Of a stretch of DNA of 64,000 nt, positions 25,342-34,235 are shown piece after piece (position 1 is the first letter of the stretch; every line of letters starts with the position of its first letter). Location: positions 124,001 through 188,000 of the forward strand of contig JAEUKH010000042.1 in NCBI GenBank assembly GCA_016792845.1, read 5' to 3'. Both the position numbers and the translations under genes were made by a program. The notes under the pieces are model-generated. The model was given only the letters and a program-made list of their open reading frames with translations. It had not been told where the DNA came from and made no database searches. This stretch comes from Myxococcales bacterium (GTDB lineage: Bacteria; Myxococcota_A; Polyangia; Polyangiales; Ga0077539).

Positions 25342-27231
25342 TCAGCGAATCCAGAGACCGTAGAACTCTGAGCCCGCGGTGGGCGTGATGGCGTCTGAGC
25401 GGTCGTTGACGTCTGCGTCGCCGGTGCGGGGCGAACAACTCGAGCCAGAGCAGAAGGCCCCGAGGCCCGTCGGGTAGTCGACGTTGTCGCGGTACTCGGT
25501 CGAGAGGTACGCGCGATCGCGGTTCGAGTCTTGGGCGCCGTCGGCCTCGCCGGCTTTAAAGAACAAGCGGGTGCGCCCGATGCCGTTGAGGAGCGCGGTG
25601 TCGCCCGCGCGGGGGTTCGCGCCCGCGATCACGCACGCGTTGGTGCACGGCGGAAAGCTCGTAAACCCTTGCGAACCCGCGCAGCTCCACCCGAGCCCCG
25701 CGAAGCGATCGCGGAGGGTGACGTCGTTCAGACAGCTCGCGTCGGTGCGCAACAAGAAGAGGTCGCGGTGGGTCACCATGAGCTCGCGCCCCCGGATGCG
25801 GTGAAAGGCCACCGAGCGCGCGTCTTGGTTCTGCGTGGGGTCGAGGGGCCCGAAGCTCGCCGAGGTGCTCTCCCAGTTGTTGGGCGTCGGGGTGCTCACG
25901 AGCCAGTTGCCCTGGTTCGCGCCATCGCCGTTGTTGGTCACCGTGGCGAGGAAGGTCCACCCGCCGCCCTCGCGGGTCATGTCGCAGTAGGCCTCGAAGG
26001 GCTCGACGGGCCCGGTGCCATCGGGGTCGAGGCGATACACCCCGCTCTGCAGCTCAGGGCGCGCTGAATGCAACGCGTTGCAAGAGACCGCAACGAGCTC
26101 GCAGCGGCCGGCCACGCACGCGAAGCCGGTGCCGCACGCCACCCCGCACGCGCCGCAATGGAGGTTGTTGCTTTGAGTGCTCGTCTCGCACCCGTTCTCG
26201 ACGTTGTTGTCGCAGTTGGCGAGGTTGCTCGGGCACGCGCTGATCGCGCAGCGCCCGGCCATGCAGGCCGCGGTGCCGTTGGCGCTCTGGCAGCGGTTGT
26301 TGCACGCCCCGCAGTGGGCTGTGGTGTTCTGCGTGTTGGTCTCGCAGCCGTTCGACGCGTCGCCGTCGCAGTCGCCGAAGCCGTCGTTGCAGAAGGCGCG
26401 GCAGGCGGCGCTGACACACGCCGAGGTGGCGTTGCTGCGGCTCGGGCACGAGAGGCCGCACATGCCGCAGTTGCCTCGGTCGCTCTGGAGGTCGCGGCAC
26501 GCCGAAGCGCAGACTGTCAGCCCCTCGGTGCAGGTCAGCACGCAGCGCCCCGCGGCGCAGGTCTCGCCCGTCGCGCAGGCCATCGCGCACGCGCCGCAGT
26601 GCGCGCGGTCGGTCTGAAGGTCGCGGCAGCTGCCCTCACACACGGTCTGGCTGCCGGTGCAGAGCGCGACGCACACCCCGTCCGAGCACGCGCGCCCGCT
26701 CGGGCATTGCATCGCACAGGCGCCGCAGTGGGCGGGGTTGTTGCGGGTGTCGACGCACTGCCCCGCGCACACCGACTGCCCGGTCGGGCACACCACCGCG
26801 CAGCGGCCCATCACGCAGCGCTCCGCCCCCTCGCACGCGGTGCCGCAGGTGCCGCACGCGCTCGGGTCGGTCTCGAGGTCGACGCAGCGGTTGTTGCAGA
26901 GCACCTGCGTGCCAGGGCAGCGCGGCCCCGCATCGACCACGCCAGCGTCGAGGCTCGGGGCGTCACCCGCGGCGCCATCGCTCGCCATCGCGTCGACGAG
27001 GCCCGCGTCGACCGCGCCGAGATCCGCCGAGCCCCCATCGAGCGGCCCTGTGTCGCCAGGCCCAGCATCGGGCGGGCCTGCGTCGAGCGGGCCCCCGTCG
27101 GGCAGACCCCCGTCGGGCAGACCCAGATCGGTGACGCCCACATCGGGGCCGCCCACCACGGTGTTCGAGCCACCGCAACCCGCCAGCGACGCCAGCGCCC
27201 CCATCGCGCCCAACCATGACACTCTGCGCAT
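25342..27231 (-). CDS. Cysteine-rich repeat lipoprotein with fibrinogen-like C-terminal domain
   Basis: This is a 629-residue paralogue of the 930-residue lipoprotein. The leader MRRVSWLGAMGALASLAGC has the lipidated Cys at residue 19, followed by the same GGSNTVVGGPD tag. Next come an Asp/Gly/Pro linker (LPDGGPLDAGPPDAG type), then about eight cysteine modules (HCGxCxxxCxxGxxC), and from about residue 385 a domain with SGVYRLDPDG, then FEAYCDMTREGGGWTFLATV. That is the signature of fibrinogen-related/intelectin-like lectin domains, which bind sugars or acetyl groups. It is likely a surface adhesin. Its gene ends 18 bases upstream of the glycosyltransferase start and on the same strand. Confidence 0.86.
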   Translation of the reverse strand: MRRVSWLGAMGALASLAGCGGSNTVVGGPDVGVTDLGLPDGGLPDGGPLDAGPPDAGPGDTGPLDGGSADLGAVDAGLVDAMASDGAAGDAPSLDAGVVDAGPRCPGTQVLCNNRCVDLETDPSACGTCGTACEGAERCVMGRCAVVCPTGQSVCAGQCVDTRNNPAHCGACAMQCPSGRACSDGVCVALCTGSQTVCEGSCRDLQTDRAHCGACAMACATGETCAAGRCVLTCTEGLTVCASACRDLQSDRGNCGMCGLSCPSRSNATSACVSAACRAFCNDGFGDCDGDASNGCETNTQNTTAHCGACNNRCQSANGTAACMAGRCAISACPSNLANCDNNVENGCETSTQSNNLHCGACGVACGTGFACVAGRCELVAVSCNALHSARPELQSGVYRLDPDGTGPVEPFEAYCDMTREGGGWTFLATVTNNGDGANQGNWLVSTPTPNNWESTSASFGPLDPTQNQDARSVAFHRIRGRELMVTHRDLFLLRTDASCLNDVTLRDRFAGLGWSCAGSQGFTSFPPCTNACVIAGANPRAGDTALLNGIGRTRLFFKAGEADGAQDSNRDRAYLSTEYRDNVDYPTGLGAFCSGSSCSPRTGDADVNDRSDAITPTAGSEFYGLWIR

Positions 27232-27270
27232 CGTCAGAGGGTCTCACAGAGCACAGGCGCCCACGAACAG

Positions 27271-27306
27271 AAACAGGGCCCCTCAGCGAACCGAGAGACC
27301 CTGTTT
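27271..27306 (-). terminator. Terminator of tRNA-Leu
   Basis: On the minus strand AAACAGGG and CCCTGTTT form a perfect 8-bp outer stem, with an inner CTC/GAG pairing, five bases after the tRNA 3' end. The T-rich 3' arm continues into CTGTT. This is a typical intrinsic terminator with a short U-tract inside the stem. Confidence 0.75.
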
Positions 27307-27311
27307 GGGGG

Positions 27312-27394
27312 TGCGAGCGAAAGGACTTGAACCTTCACGGGTGTTACCCCGCCAGAACCTGAATCTGGTGCGTCTGCCATTCCGCCACGCTCGC
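27312..27394 (-). tRNA. tRNA-Leu (anticodon CAG)
   Basis: The 83-base gene folds as a cloverleaf: acceptor stem GCGAGCG/CGCTCGC, a D-arm starting TGGCGGAATGGCAGACGC, anticodon stem CCAGA/TCTGG enclosing TTCAGGT (anticodon CAG), a long class II variable arm CGGGGTAACACCCG, and a T-arm GGTTCAAGTCC. The discriminator base is A and CCA is not encoded (CCC follows). It reads CUG codons, the dominant leucine codon in this GC-rich genome. It has its own promoter and terminator. Confidence 0.97.
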
Positions 27395-27411
27395 GACGTG
27401 TGGGAGGGCGG

Positions 27412-27440
27412 GGTCTACTCGCCCCCTGACACCCTGTCAA
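27412..27440 (-). promoter_or_regulatory. tRNA-Leu promoter
   Basis: On the minus strand a consensus -35 TTGACA (27435-27440), exactly 17 bases, and TAGACC (27412-27417) as -10 stand 17 bases upstream of the mature tRNA 5' end. The -10 is imperfect, but the spacing and the -35 are ideal. Confidence 0.6.
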
Positions 27441-27453
27441 GCCCGAAGCGCCC

Positions 27454-29013
27454 CTACGGCGCCCGTTCGAGGAGCGTCACGCTCACGGCGTCGCCGGCGC
27501 GGCGCGTGTGCAGCGTCATCGCCTCGCGGGCGGGCACCGGGTGCAGCGCCGCGGCGGGCCCGAGGGCGGTCTGAGCGAGCACCGTCTCGGGAACGCCCTC
27601 ACCGTCGATACGCGCCCACTTCAGCTCTGCGCCTTGGCTGTAAAAGACCGCCGTCGCGCGGGCGTCGAAGACGCACCCCGAGAGCTGCGCGCGGTCGATC
27701 TCGACGACCCCCGCGCCGCCCACCCGCGCGTGAAAGAGGGTGTTGTTGAGACCCGCAGGGTTCAGCACGATCCACACGTCGCGGCCGCGGCCGTAGACGC
27801 TGAGCGGCACCCCTTGCGGGTTGTCAAAGAGCCGCTCGGGCGCCGTCGCGTCTGGGCGATGCGCGTCGACCGGGCCCGCGCCGTAGGTCACCGCCACGCC
27901 CTCGTCGAGGGTGACCACGCTGTCGGTGCCCGCGGCGCTGAGACGCGCGGCCTGGCCCTCGGCGCCGACACGCCAGAGCGCGCCCGCTTCGCGGTAGTAC
28001 AGCCACCCCGCGCCGGTCGCCGACACGAGCGACTGACGCCCCATCGGAGCGCCCTCGGTGACCGGCCTCGCCTGCCCGTCGAGCCACCCGAGGCGCCCCA
28101 CCCGATCGCCCAACGGCGTCGCCCCCGGGAGCACCCCCGCCACAGACTGCGCCCCGACGCTCTCGACGAGAAAATCAGAGAAGCCCTCGAACACCCGCGG
28201 CGCCCCCCCTGACAGCGCCACGCTGCGCAAGGTCGAACCCGGCGCGACAAACAAGAGCTGCGCCCCGTCGCGACCGAACGAGGGGCGCCACGGCGACCGC
28301 GACGGCGCCTCGGCCCCCCGCGCGGCGTGAAAGCCGAACCCGAGGTACTGCCCCGTCGAGGGCGCGTCGTAGACCCGCCGCGTCTGACCCGTCGCCGTGT
28401 TGCCGAGGCTCAGCGTGTTGGCCTCGCCCCCCAGCGCGCCGTCGCGCACCGCCACCAGCGTGCCGTGATCGGGCGAGAACGCGAGCCGAGCCCCGGGCAT
28501 CGCGTCGAGGGTCACGATGGGCCCCGTCGCGTCGGCCCGCCGCACCCGCACGGTGTCAGCGTCGCTGCGCCAGGCCACAAGCGCCCCGTCCGGAGAGAGC
28601 ACCGCGCCGCGCCCGAAGCCTGCCTCCGAGCGCTCGCTCGCGCCCGCTGTGACCTCGACCGTCTGCTGGGCCTGGAGGTCATAGACGTACACCCGCCCGC
28701 GGGTCGGGTCGTCGCCGCAGCTCACCCACGCGAGCCGCTGACCGTCGTCGCTCGACGAGAGTTCAAGGCCCGCGCCCATCGGGCACGCCTGCGCGGTGAT
28801 CTCGCGCGAGACCCAACGCGCAGGAGGGCCCGCATCGGCGCCCGTCGCATCCGCCGAGGCGCCCCCATCAGGCCGCAACGGAACACCTGAATCTTCTGTG
28901 ATTTCAACAATATCCTGCACCGTCGCGTCGTAGCGCGGGGCCTCCACCGCGGGCGACCCCGCGCAGGCCACGAGTGATGCCGTCGACAGGCTAATGAGCA
29001 GGGCGCGATGCAT
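27454..29013 (-). CDS. TolB-like beta-propeller lipoprotein
   Basis: This is a 519-residue lipoprotein starting MHRALLISLSTASLVACAGS, with lipobox LVAC. After an Asp/Ala-rich linker (RPDGGASADATGADAG) the rest consists of WD40/PD40-like blades: SSDDGQRLAWVSCGDDPTRG, LSPDGALVAWRSDADTV and AFSPDHGTLVAVRDG, as in TolB and other SPDG-motif propellers. It is probably an outer-membrane or periplasmic binding scaffold. The ATG overlaps the end of the upstream D,D-carboxypeptidase gene by 23 bases, so the two are likely translated together. The function is otherwise unknown. Confidence 0.82.
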   Translation of the reverse strand: MHRALLISLSTASLVACAGSPAVEAPRYDATVQDIVEITEDSGVPLRPDGGASADATGADAGPPARWVSREITAQACPMGAGLELSSSDDGQRLAWVSCGDDPTRGRVYVYDLQAQQTVEVTAGASERSEAGFGRGAVLSPDGALVAWRSDADTVRVRRADATGPIVTLDAMPGARLAFSPDHGTLVAVRDGALGGEANTLSLGNTATGQTRRVYDAPSTGQYLGFGFHAARGAEAPSRSPWRPSFGRDGAQLLFVAPGSTLRSVALSGGAPRVFEGFSDFLVESVGAQSVAGVLPGATPLGDRVGRLGWLDGQARPVTEGAPMGRQSLVSATGAGWLYYREAGALWRVGAEGQAARLSAAGTDSVVTLDEGVAVTYGAGPVDAHRPDATAPERLFDNPQGVPLSVYGRGRDVWIVLNPAGLNNTLFHARVGGAGVVEIDRAQLSGCVFDARATAVFYSQGAELKWARIDGEGVPETVLAQTALGPAAALHPVPAREAMTLHTRRAGDAVSVTLLERAP

Positions 29014-30565
29014 CGTCACCGGCGAGGGTATCGCGCGCGGCGCCGTCACGGGCGGGCCTTTCGACCAGCCGCTCGACCGAGACACGCCATCGCACGTCGC
29101 TCTCGGGAATTGTGAGCGAGAGGCTCACCACCCCGGGGCGCGTCGGGAGCCTCCGCGGCGCGCCGTTCACCCACCCCGGAGCGGCCCCCTCGATCAAGGC
29201 CAGGGCGCGCCGCGGGCGACCCGAGGCGTCGCGAAACACAAGCCGCCAGGCGTCATCGAAGCCGCTGAGCTCGTCGTAGCCTTCGCGCCACGCCGGCGCC
29301 GCCGTGAGCGTGCCCCGAGGCACCCGCACCCGCAGCTGCCAACGCTCCCCCTCGCGGCGAAGGCGCTCGACCGAAGGCGCCTCGACGGCCCCGATCGCGC
29401 GCCCCTCGACGTCGAGCCGCAGCGCCCCCTCGGCGCAAGGCCCGCGCTCGCCTTCGGCCGCGAAGGTCGAACAGAAGCCGCACTGACACCCGTCGCAGAC
29501 CGGCAGCCCGGCGTCGTCGTCGAGCCCGCGGGCGCGGCGTAGCCAGCTGTCAAAGACCTCTCCGCGGCGTCGCTCGCGGAGCCAGGCGCCGAGCACCTCG
29601 GGGCCCACGTACCGAAGGTGCCAGGGCTCGTACTCGTAGCCCGTACGGCCGTCGGGCTCGGTCGAGACCGCGCAGGGCGCGTCGGAGTCGCCGCGAAGCG
29701 GGGCGGGGTAGGGCAAGACGAAGCCGTAGGCGTGGGCGTGGGCGGCGATCCAGCGGCCGCCGGGGCTGCACCCGAAGCCCGCGCGGAGGCTGGGGCCGGC
29801 GGCGTTCCACGCTGCGGTGAAGAGGTCGACGGCGGTGCCGAGCTGGTGCTGCGAGTGCCCTGGGAGCGCGCTCCCCACGGTGGCCCGACAGAAGCCCTGC
29901 GCGGGGTCGTGGGCCCACCGTTGAAACACCGCACATTGGGTTGTGTGGTCTCGAAAGGCCGAGTGCACGGCGCCATCGACCCCCTCGGCGCGCATCGCGT
30001 CGAGCATCGCCCGCAACGCCACCGCGGCCTCGCGCCGGAGGCACTGCCGCGCCGGAGGCTCACACCGCCCCGCCTCGACCGGCTCAAGGGTCGTCACGTC
30101 GACGAGATCGTCGGGCGCAGCCGAGGTGCCCAGCGACTCTCCCGCGGCGCGGCTCACCACCGCGTAGGCGTCGCGCGCCGACCACACCCCCGGCGGCGGG
30201 CTCAAATCAGCCAGCGCGAGAAGGTGCCCCTCTCCGTCGCCCGCGAGGAGCGCCCGACACAGCCCCCGCGGCCGCGCCTGAACCCGCCGCAAGGGCTCAA
30301 ACTGCCACGGTCTCGGCGACAAGCGCGCGACGCCCGCGTCGACCCGAGGCGTCACCCGAGGCGTCACCCGAGGCGCAAACGCCTCCCCCGAAGGCAGCCC
30401 CCGCGCGACCCCGCCCTCGGGCCGCAGCGCCCGCGCGCGCTCGGGCACGCTCGCCCGCCGGAGCGCCACCGCTGCGCCCGCCAGCGCTGCCACGACGAGC
30501 CACACCCCACTTGACGCCTTCACTTCGACCGCGAGGCGGTACACCGAGCCGGGGCCTCCTCGCAA
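28991..30565 (-). CDS. D-alanyl-D-alanine carboxypeptidase, M15B/VanY type
   Basis: This is a 524-residue protein with an N-terminal membrane segment (GVWLVVAALAGAAVALRRA), so it is anchored and faces the periplasm. The zinc peptidase core carries AVHSAFRDHTTQ, then PGHSQHQLGTAVDLF (the SxHxxGxAxD zinc motif) and EPWHLRYVG (second His ligand and catalytic Glu). These cleave terminal D-Ala from peptidoglycan stems. A C-terminal extension of about 190 residues contains CDGCQCGFCSTF (a cysteine cluster) and a beta-rich domain of unknown role. The exact start is uncertain: in-frame GTG codons lie about 14 codons inside the frame. Confidence 0.88.
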   Translation of the reverse strand: MRGGPGSVYRLAVEVKASSGVWLVVAALAGAAVALRRASVPERARALRPEGGVARGLPSGEAFAPRVTPRVTPRVDAGVARLSPRPWQFEPLRRVQARPRGLCRALLAGDGEGHLLALADLSPPPGVWSARDAYAVVSRAAGESLGTSAAPDDLVDVTTLEPVEAGRCEPPARQCLRREAAVALRAMLDAMRAEGVDGAVHSAFRDHTTQCAVFQRWAHDPAQGFCRATVGSALPGHSQHQLGTAVDLFTAAWNAAGPSLRAGFGCSPGGRWIAAHAHAYGFVLPYPAPLRGDSDAPCAVSTEPDGRTGYEYEPWHLRYVGPEVLGAWLRERRRGEVFDSWLRRARGLDDDAGLPVCDGCQCGFCSTFAAEGERGPCAEGALRLDVEGRAIGAVEAPSVERLRREGERWQLRVRVPRGTLTAAPAWREGYDELSGFDDAWRLVFRDASGRPRRALALIEGAAPGWVNGAPRRLPTRPGVVSLSLTIPESDVRWRVSVERLVERPARDGAARDTLAGDDASRPAH

Positions 30566-30745
30566 CCGCGTCGACGCAGAGTTTGCGTGGCTCTAGGAGA
30601 TGGCACGGCGGGGGCTCTGAGCGTCTTGCGCTGGCGACGGCGAGGCACTACGGTCGCGCGCCCACCGACGGGCACGACGGGGGCCCTCGCGACGGTCGCA
30701 GGCCCCTGCGGTGCCCTGACAGGTATCTCTTCAGGAGGCTGTAAA

Positions 30746-31771
30746 ATGGCTCGCAAGATCGCGATCAATGGCTTTGGCCGCATCGGCCGTTGTGTACTTC
30801 GAGCGCTCGTCGAGCGCGGCGAGCGCGACATCGAAGTGGTGGCGATCAACGATCTCACCGACGCCAAGACCCTCGCCCATCTGTTGAAGTACGACTCGGT
30901 GCACCGCACCTTCAAGGCCGACGTGAGCGTGGTCGACGGGGGGCTGAGCGTCAACGGCCGGCACATCAAGGTCACCGCCGAGAAAGACCCGTCGAAGCTG
31001 CCGTGGCGCGAGCTCGGCATCGACGTGGTGCTCGAGTGCACGGGCAAGTTCACCGACTCGGCCGGCTGCGGGCTGCACCTTCAGGCCGGGGCCAAGCGCG
31101 TGCTGCTCTCGGCGCCCACGAAGAAAGAGGGCGACTCAGAGATCCTCACGGTGGTCTACGGCGTCAACCACCACGAGTACGACCCCGCGCGGCACACCAT
31201 CCTCTCGAACGCGTCGTGCACCACCAACTGCCTCGCCCCGATGGCCAAGGTGATCCACGAGACCTTCGGCATCGTGAAGGGTCAGATGACCACGGTGCAC
31301 AGCTACACGAACGACCAGGCCATCCTCGATTTGCCGCACAAAGACCTGCGTCGGGCCCGCGCGGCGTCGATCAGCATGATCCCCACGACCACCGGGGCCG
31401 CCCGGGCGGTGGGCCTCGTTCTGCCGGCGCTCAAGGGCCGCCTCGACGGCTTCGCGGTGCGGGTGCCGACCCCCGACGTCTCGATGGTGGTGCTGGTGAC
31501 CCAGGTCGCGAAGAAGACCAGCAAAGAAGAGGTCAACGCGGCCCTCGTCGCGGCGTCCGAGGGCGCCCTCAAGGGCGTGCTCGAGGTGAGCACCGAGCCC
31601 TTGGTCTCGAACGATTACATCGGCAACCCCGCGAGCTCGACCATCGACGCCGGGCTCACCCAGGTCATCGACGGCGATTTCGTGTCGGTGAGCTCGTGGT
31701 ACGACAACGAGTGGGGCTTCAGCGTGCGCATGGTCGACATGATGAAGCACATCGCCTCGAAGGAGGCGTGA
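30746..31771 (+). CDS. gap: Glyceraldehyde-3-phosphate dehydrogenase, type I
   Basis: GAPDH oxidises glyceraldehyde-3-phosphate to 1,3-bisphosphoglycerate with NAD and phosphate. INGFGRIGR at 7-15 is the Rossmann loop, SNASCTTNC at 154-162 carries the catalytic Cys158, and HSYTNDQ supplies the following conserved segment. SSWYDNEWGFS near the C-terminus is standard. The 341-residue length is normal. The ATG has AGGAGG nine bases upstream. It heads a run gap-pgk-tpiA-secG-amidase with tiny gaps or overlaps, so one mRNA is likely. Confidence 0.98.
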   Translation: MARKIAINGFGRIGRCVLRALVERGERDIEVVAINDLTDAKTLAHLLKYDSVHRTFKADVSVVDGGLSVNGRHIKVTAEKDPSKLPWRELGIDVVLECTGKFTDSAGCGLHLQAGAKRVLLSAPTKKEGDSEILTVVYGVNHHEYDPARHTILSNASCTTNCLAPMAKVIHETFGIVKGQMTTVHSYTNDQAILDLPHKDLRRARAASISMIPTTTGAARAVGLVLPALKGRLDGFAVRVPTPDVSMVVLVTQVAKKTSKEEVNAALVAASEGALKGVLEVSTEPLVSNDYIGNPASSTIDAGLTQVIDGDFVSVSSWYDNEWGFSVRMVDMMKHIASKEA

Positions 31772-31774
31772 TCG

Positions 31775-32971
31775 ATGGTCGCCCTTCTCGATCGGGTCGC
31801 CACGGTTGACACCCTCGAGGTCGCCTCGCGGCGGGTGTTGGTGCGGGTCGACTTCAACGTTCCGCTCACGCCTGAGGGTCAGGTGAGCGACGACACGCGC
31901 ATCCGCGAGGCGTTGCCCACGATCAAGCTGCTCATCGAGAAGGGCGCGCGGGTTGTGCTGGCGTCGCACCTCGGGCGCCCGAAGAAGGGCCCCGAGGCGA
32001 AGTTTTCGCTCGCTCCGGCGGGCGAACGCCTCGCAGAATTGCTCGGCCAAGAGATCATCTTGACCGACGACTGCATCGGCGACGGGGCCAAGAAGGTCGT
32101 CACCGACCTGCGCGAGGGGCGCGTGGCGCTGCTCGAAAACCTGAGGTTTCACCCCGAAGAAGAGGCCAACGACGAGGGCTTCGCGCGCGAGCTCGCCAGG
32201 CTCTGCGACATCTACGTCAACGACGCGTTCGGGGCCGTCCACCGCGCCCACGCGAGCGTCGACGCGCTGCCGAGGGCCGTGCCCCAACGCGCGGCGGGGC
32301 TGCTCTTGCGGCGCGAGCTCGAAGCCTTGGGGAGCCTCGTTCAGTCGGCTCCGAAGCCCTACATCGCGGTGCTCGGCGGCGCCAAGGTGAGCGACAAGAT
32401 CGAGGTCATCGAGGCCCTCCTGGCGCGGGTCGACGCCCTGCTCATCGGCGGCGCGATGGCCAACACCTTCCTCGCCGCGCGGGGCAAACCGATGGGCAAA
32501 TCGCTGGTCGAGGGCGACAAGCTCGCCACCGCGCGCGACGTGCTCGAGCGCGCCCACGCCCGCAAGGTGGCCATCGAGCTGCCGGTCGACCTGGTGGTCG
32601 CCGAGTCGGTCAGCGCCAGCGAAGGGCGCGTGGTCGACATCGAGAGCGTGGGGCCCAACGACATGGCCCTCGACATCGGCCCAAAGTCCGTCGCAGCCTT
32701 CTCGGCCCGCCTCTTCGGCGCCAAAACCGTGTTCTGGAACGGCCCCATGGGCCTCTTCGAGAAGGCCCCCTTCGCGGCGGGCTCGATCGGGGTCGCCCGG
32801 GCCATCGCGAGCTCAGGGGGTTTCACCGTGGTGGGCGGCGGCGACAGCGTCGCGGCGGTGCACCAGGCCGGGCTCGGCGAGAAATTCTCGCACGTCTCGA
32901 CCGGCGGCGGGGCGAGCCTTGAGCTCCTCGAAGGCCGCAAGCTCCCGGGCGTCGAGGCCCTCAGGCAATGA
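31775..32971 (+). CDS. pgk: Phosphoglycerate kinase
   Basis: PGK transfers the acyl phosphate of 1,3-bisphosphoglycerate to ADP. It has 398 residues. The N-domain substrate site VLVRVDFNVPLT (near 23-34), SHLGRPKKGPE, ENLRFHPEEEAND and VNDAFGAVHRAHAS are present. The C-domain has LGGAKVSDKI and FWNGPMGLFE, and the nucleotide-binding GGGDSVAAV is at about 352-360. It begins three bases after the gap stop codon. Confidence 0.98.
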   Translation: MVALLDRVATVDTLEVASRRVLVRVDFNVPLTPEGQVSDDTRIREALPTIKLLIEKGARVVLASHLGRPKKGPEAKFSLAPAGERLAELLGQEIILTDDCIGDGAKKVVTDLREGRVALLENLRFHPEEEANDEGFARELARLCDIYVNDAFGAVHRAHASVDALPRAVPQRAAGLLLRRELEALGSLVQSAPKPYIAVLGGAKVSDKIEVIEALLARVDALLIGGAMANTFLAARGKPMGKSLVEGDKLATARDVLERAHARKVAIELPVDLVVAESVSASEGRVVDIESVGPNDMALDIGPKSVAAFSARLFGAKTVFWNGPMGLFEKAPFAAGSIGVARAIASSGGFTVVGGGDSVAAVHQAGLGEKFSHVSTGGGASLELLEGRKLPGVEALRQ

Positions 32972-33747
32972 CACACTCCGCGCGCAAGCCCCTCGTCGCG
33001 GGCAACTGGAAGATGCACAAGACCGTGGCCGAGAGCGTCGCGCTCGCCCACGCCGTGGCCGAGGCCCGCGTCGGGCCCCGCACCGAGGTGGTGCTCGCGC
33101 CGGTCTTTACGGCCCTCGGGCCCGTGGCCGCGGCGCTGCGCGGCACCAACTTCGGCGTTGCCGGCCAAGACTGCCACTGGGAGCCCCAAGGCGCGTACAC
33201 CGGGGCCATCGCGCCCGAGATGTTGCGCGACGTCGGGTGCACCCACTGCATCGTCGGTCACTCTGAGCGGCGGCAGTACTTCGGCGAGACCGACGCGGGC
33301 GTTCACCGTAAAATCGTGGCGTTGGGCAGGGTCAAGCTCGTGCCCATCGCGTGCTTGGGTGAGACCCTGGCCGAGCGCGAGTCGGGGGCGACCTTCAGCG
33401 TGCTGTCGCGGCAGCTCGACGGCATGTTCGGCAGCCTCGACGCCGAAGGGGCCGACGCCCTCGCGGCGAACCTCGTGGTCGCCTACGAGCCCGTGTGGGC
33501 CATCGGCACGGGCCGCACCGCCAAGAGCAGCGACGCCCAGTTGGCCCACGCTTTTTTGCGCGACCGCCTCCGCGATCGGCTAGGAGATGTGGCAGAGCGC
33601 ATCCGAATCTTGTATGGCGGCAGCGTCAAGGCCGACAACGCGGCCGAACTGATGGCCCAGCCTGACATCGACGGGGTGTTGGTGGGCGGCGCATCGCTCG
33701 ATGCAGCTGGTTTTTCGCGCATTATCCAGGCGGCAGGGTCGTCATGA
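32968..33747 (+). CDS. tpiA: Triose-phosphate isomerase
   Basis: This interconverts dihydroxyacetone phosphate and glyceraldehyde-3-phosphate. It has 259 residues. AGNWKMHKT near residue 11 gives the substrate Asn/Lys, GHSERRQYFGE the catalytic His, and VAYEPVWAIGTGRTA the catalytic Glu and flexible lid. ILYGGSVKADNA and GVLVGGASLDA form the phosphate site. The start codon overlaps the pgk stop (ATGA), so the genes are translationally coupled. Confidence 0.98.
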   Translation: MTHSARKPLVAGNWKMHKTVAESVALAHAVAEARVGPRTEVVLAPVFTALGPVAAALRGTNFGVAGQDCHWEPQGAYTGAIAPEMLRDVGCTHCIVGHSERRQYFGETDAGVHRKIVALGRVKLVPIACLGETLAERESGATFSVLSRQLDGMFGSLDAEGADALAANLVVAYEPVWAIGTGRTAKSSDAQLAHAFLRDRLRDRLGDVAERIRILYGGSVKADNAAELMAQPDIDGVLVGGASLDAAGFSRIIQAAGSS

Positions 33748-34157
33748 GTGTGTTTCTGACTTTGGTTCATGTGTTTGTGTGTCTCTTCCTGGTCGGCGTG
33801 GTGCTGCTCCAGTCGGGGCGCGCGGGTGGCATGGGGGCGCTCTCGGGCGCCGCGACCCAGACGGTCTTCGGCGGCCGCGGGGCGGGCGGCTTTCTCGCGA
33901 AGGCCACCGCGGTGTGCGCCACGCTGTTCATGTTGACCAGCGCGACGCTCTCGTACCTCTCGACCTCAAGCCGTGACGTGCTCTCCCGTCAGAACCGCAG
34001 CACGAGCTCGGCGCCCGCAGCGCCCGCCCGCGCCAACGCAGACGCAGGCGCTCCGGCCCGCCCCGCAGCCCCCGCGGCGCCCGCCGCACCCGCAGCACCC
34101 GCTGCACCCGCGGCCCCCGCAGCCCCCGCCGCGCCCTCGGCCCCCGCCGCGCACTGA
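33744..34157 (+). CDS. secG: Protein translocase subunit SecG with Ala/Pro-rich tail
   Basis: SecG is the small SecYEG channel subunit. The first 80 residues match: helix 1 (LTLVHVFVCLFLVGVVLLQ), a loop with GRAGGMGALSGAATQTVFG, then helix 2 (AKATAVCATLFMLTSATLSYL). The roughly 57 residues after are a low-complexity Ala/Pro tail, longer than in most SecG proteins. The position right after tpiA, with an ATGA overlap, is a conserved bacterial arrangement and supports the call. Confidence 0.93.
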   Translation: MSVFLTLVHVFVCLFLVGVVLLQSGRAGGMGALSGAATQTVFGGRGAGGFLAKATAVCATLFMLTSATLSYLSTSSRDVLSRQNRSTSSAPAAPARANADAGAPARPAAPAAPAAPAAPAAPAAPAAPAAPSAPAAH

Positions 34158-34235
34158 CCCGCGTCTCCTCGTCGGCCCACACGACGCGCGCTTCGACCCG
34201 AAGCGACGCCGACCGACTGTGGTACGACTCGCCCG

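Noticed and set aside
31136-32557. A 473-codon open frame antisense to gap and pgk
   Set aside because: A His/Arg/Asp-rich shadow of two highly conserved glycolytic genes.
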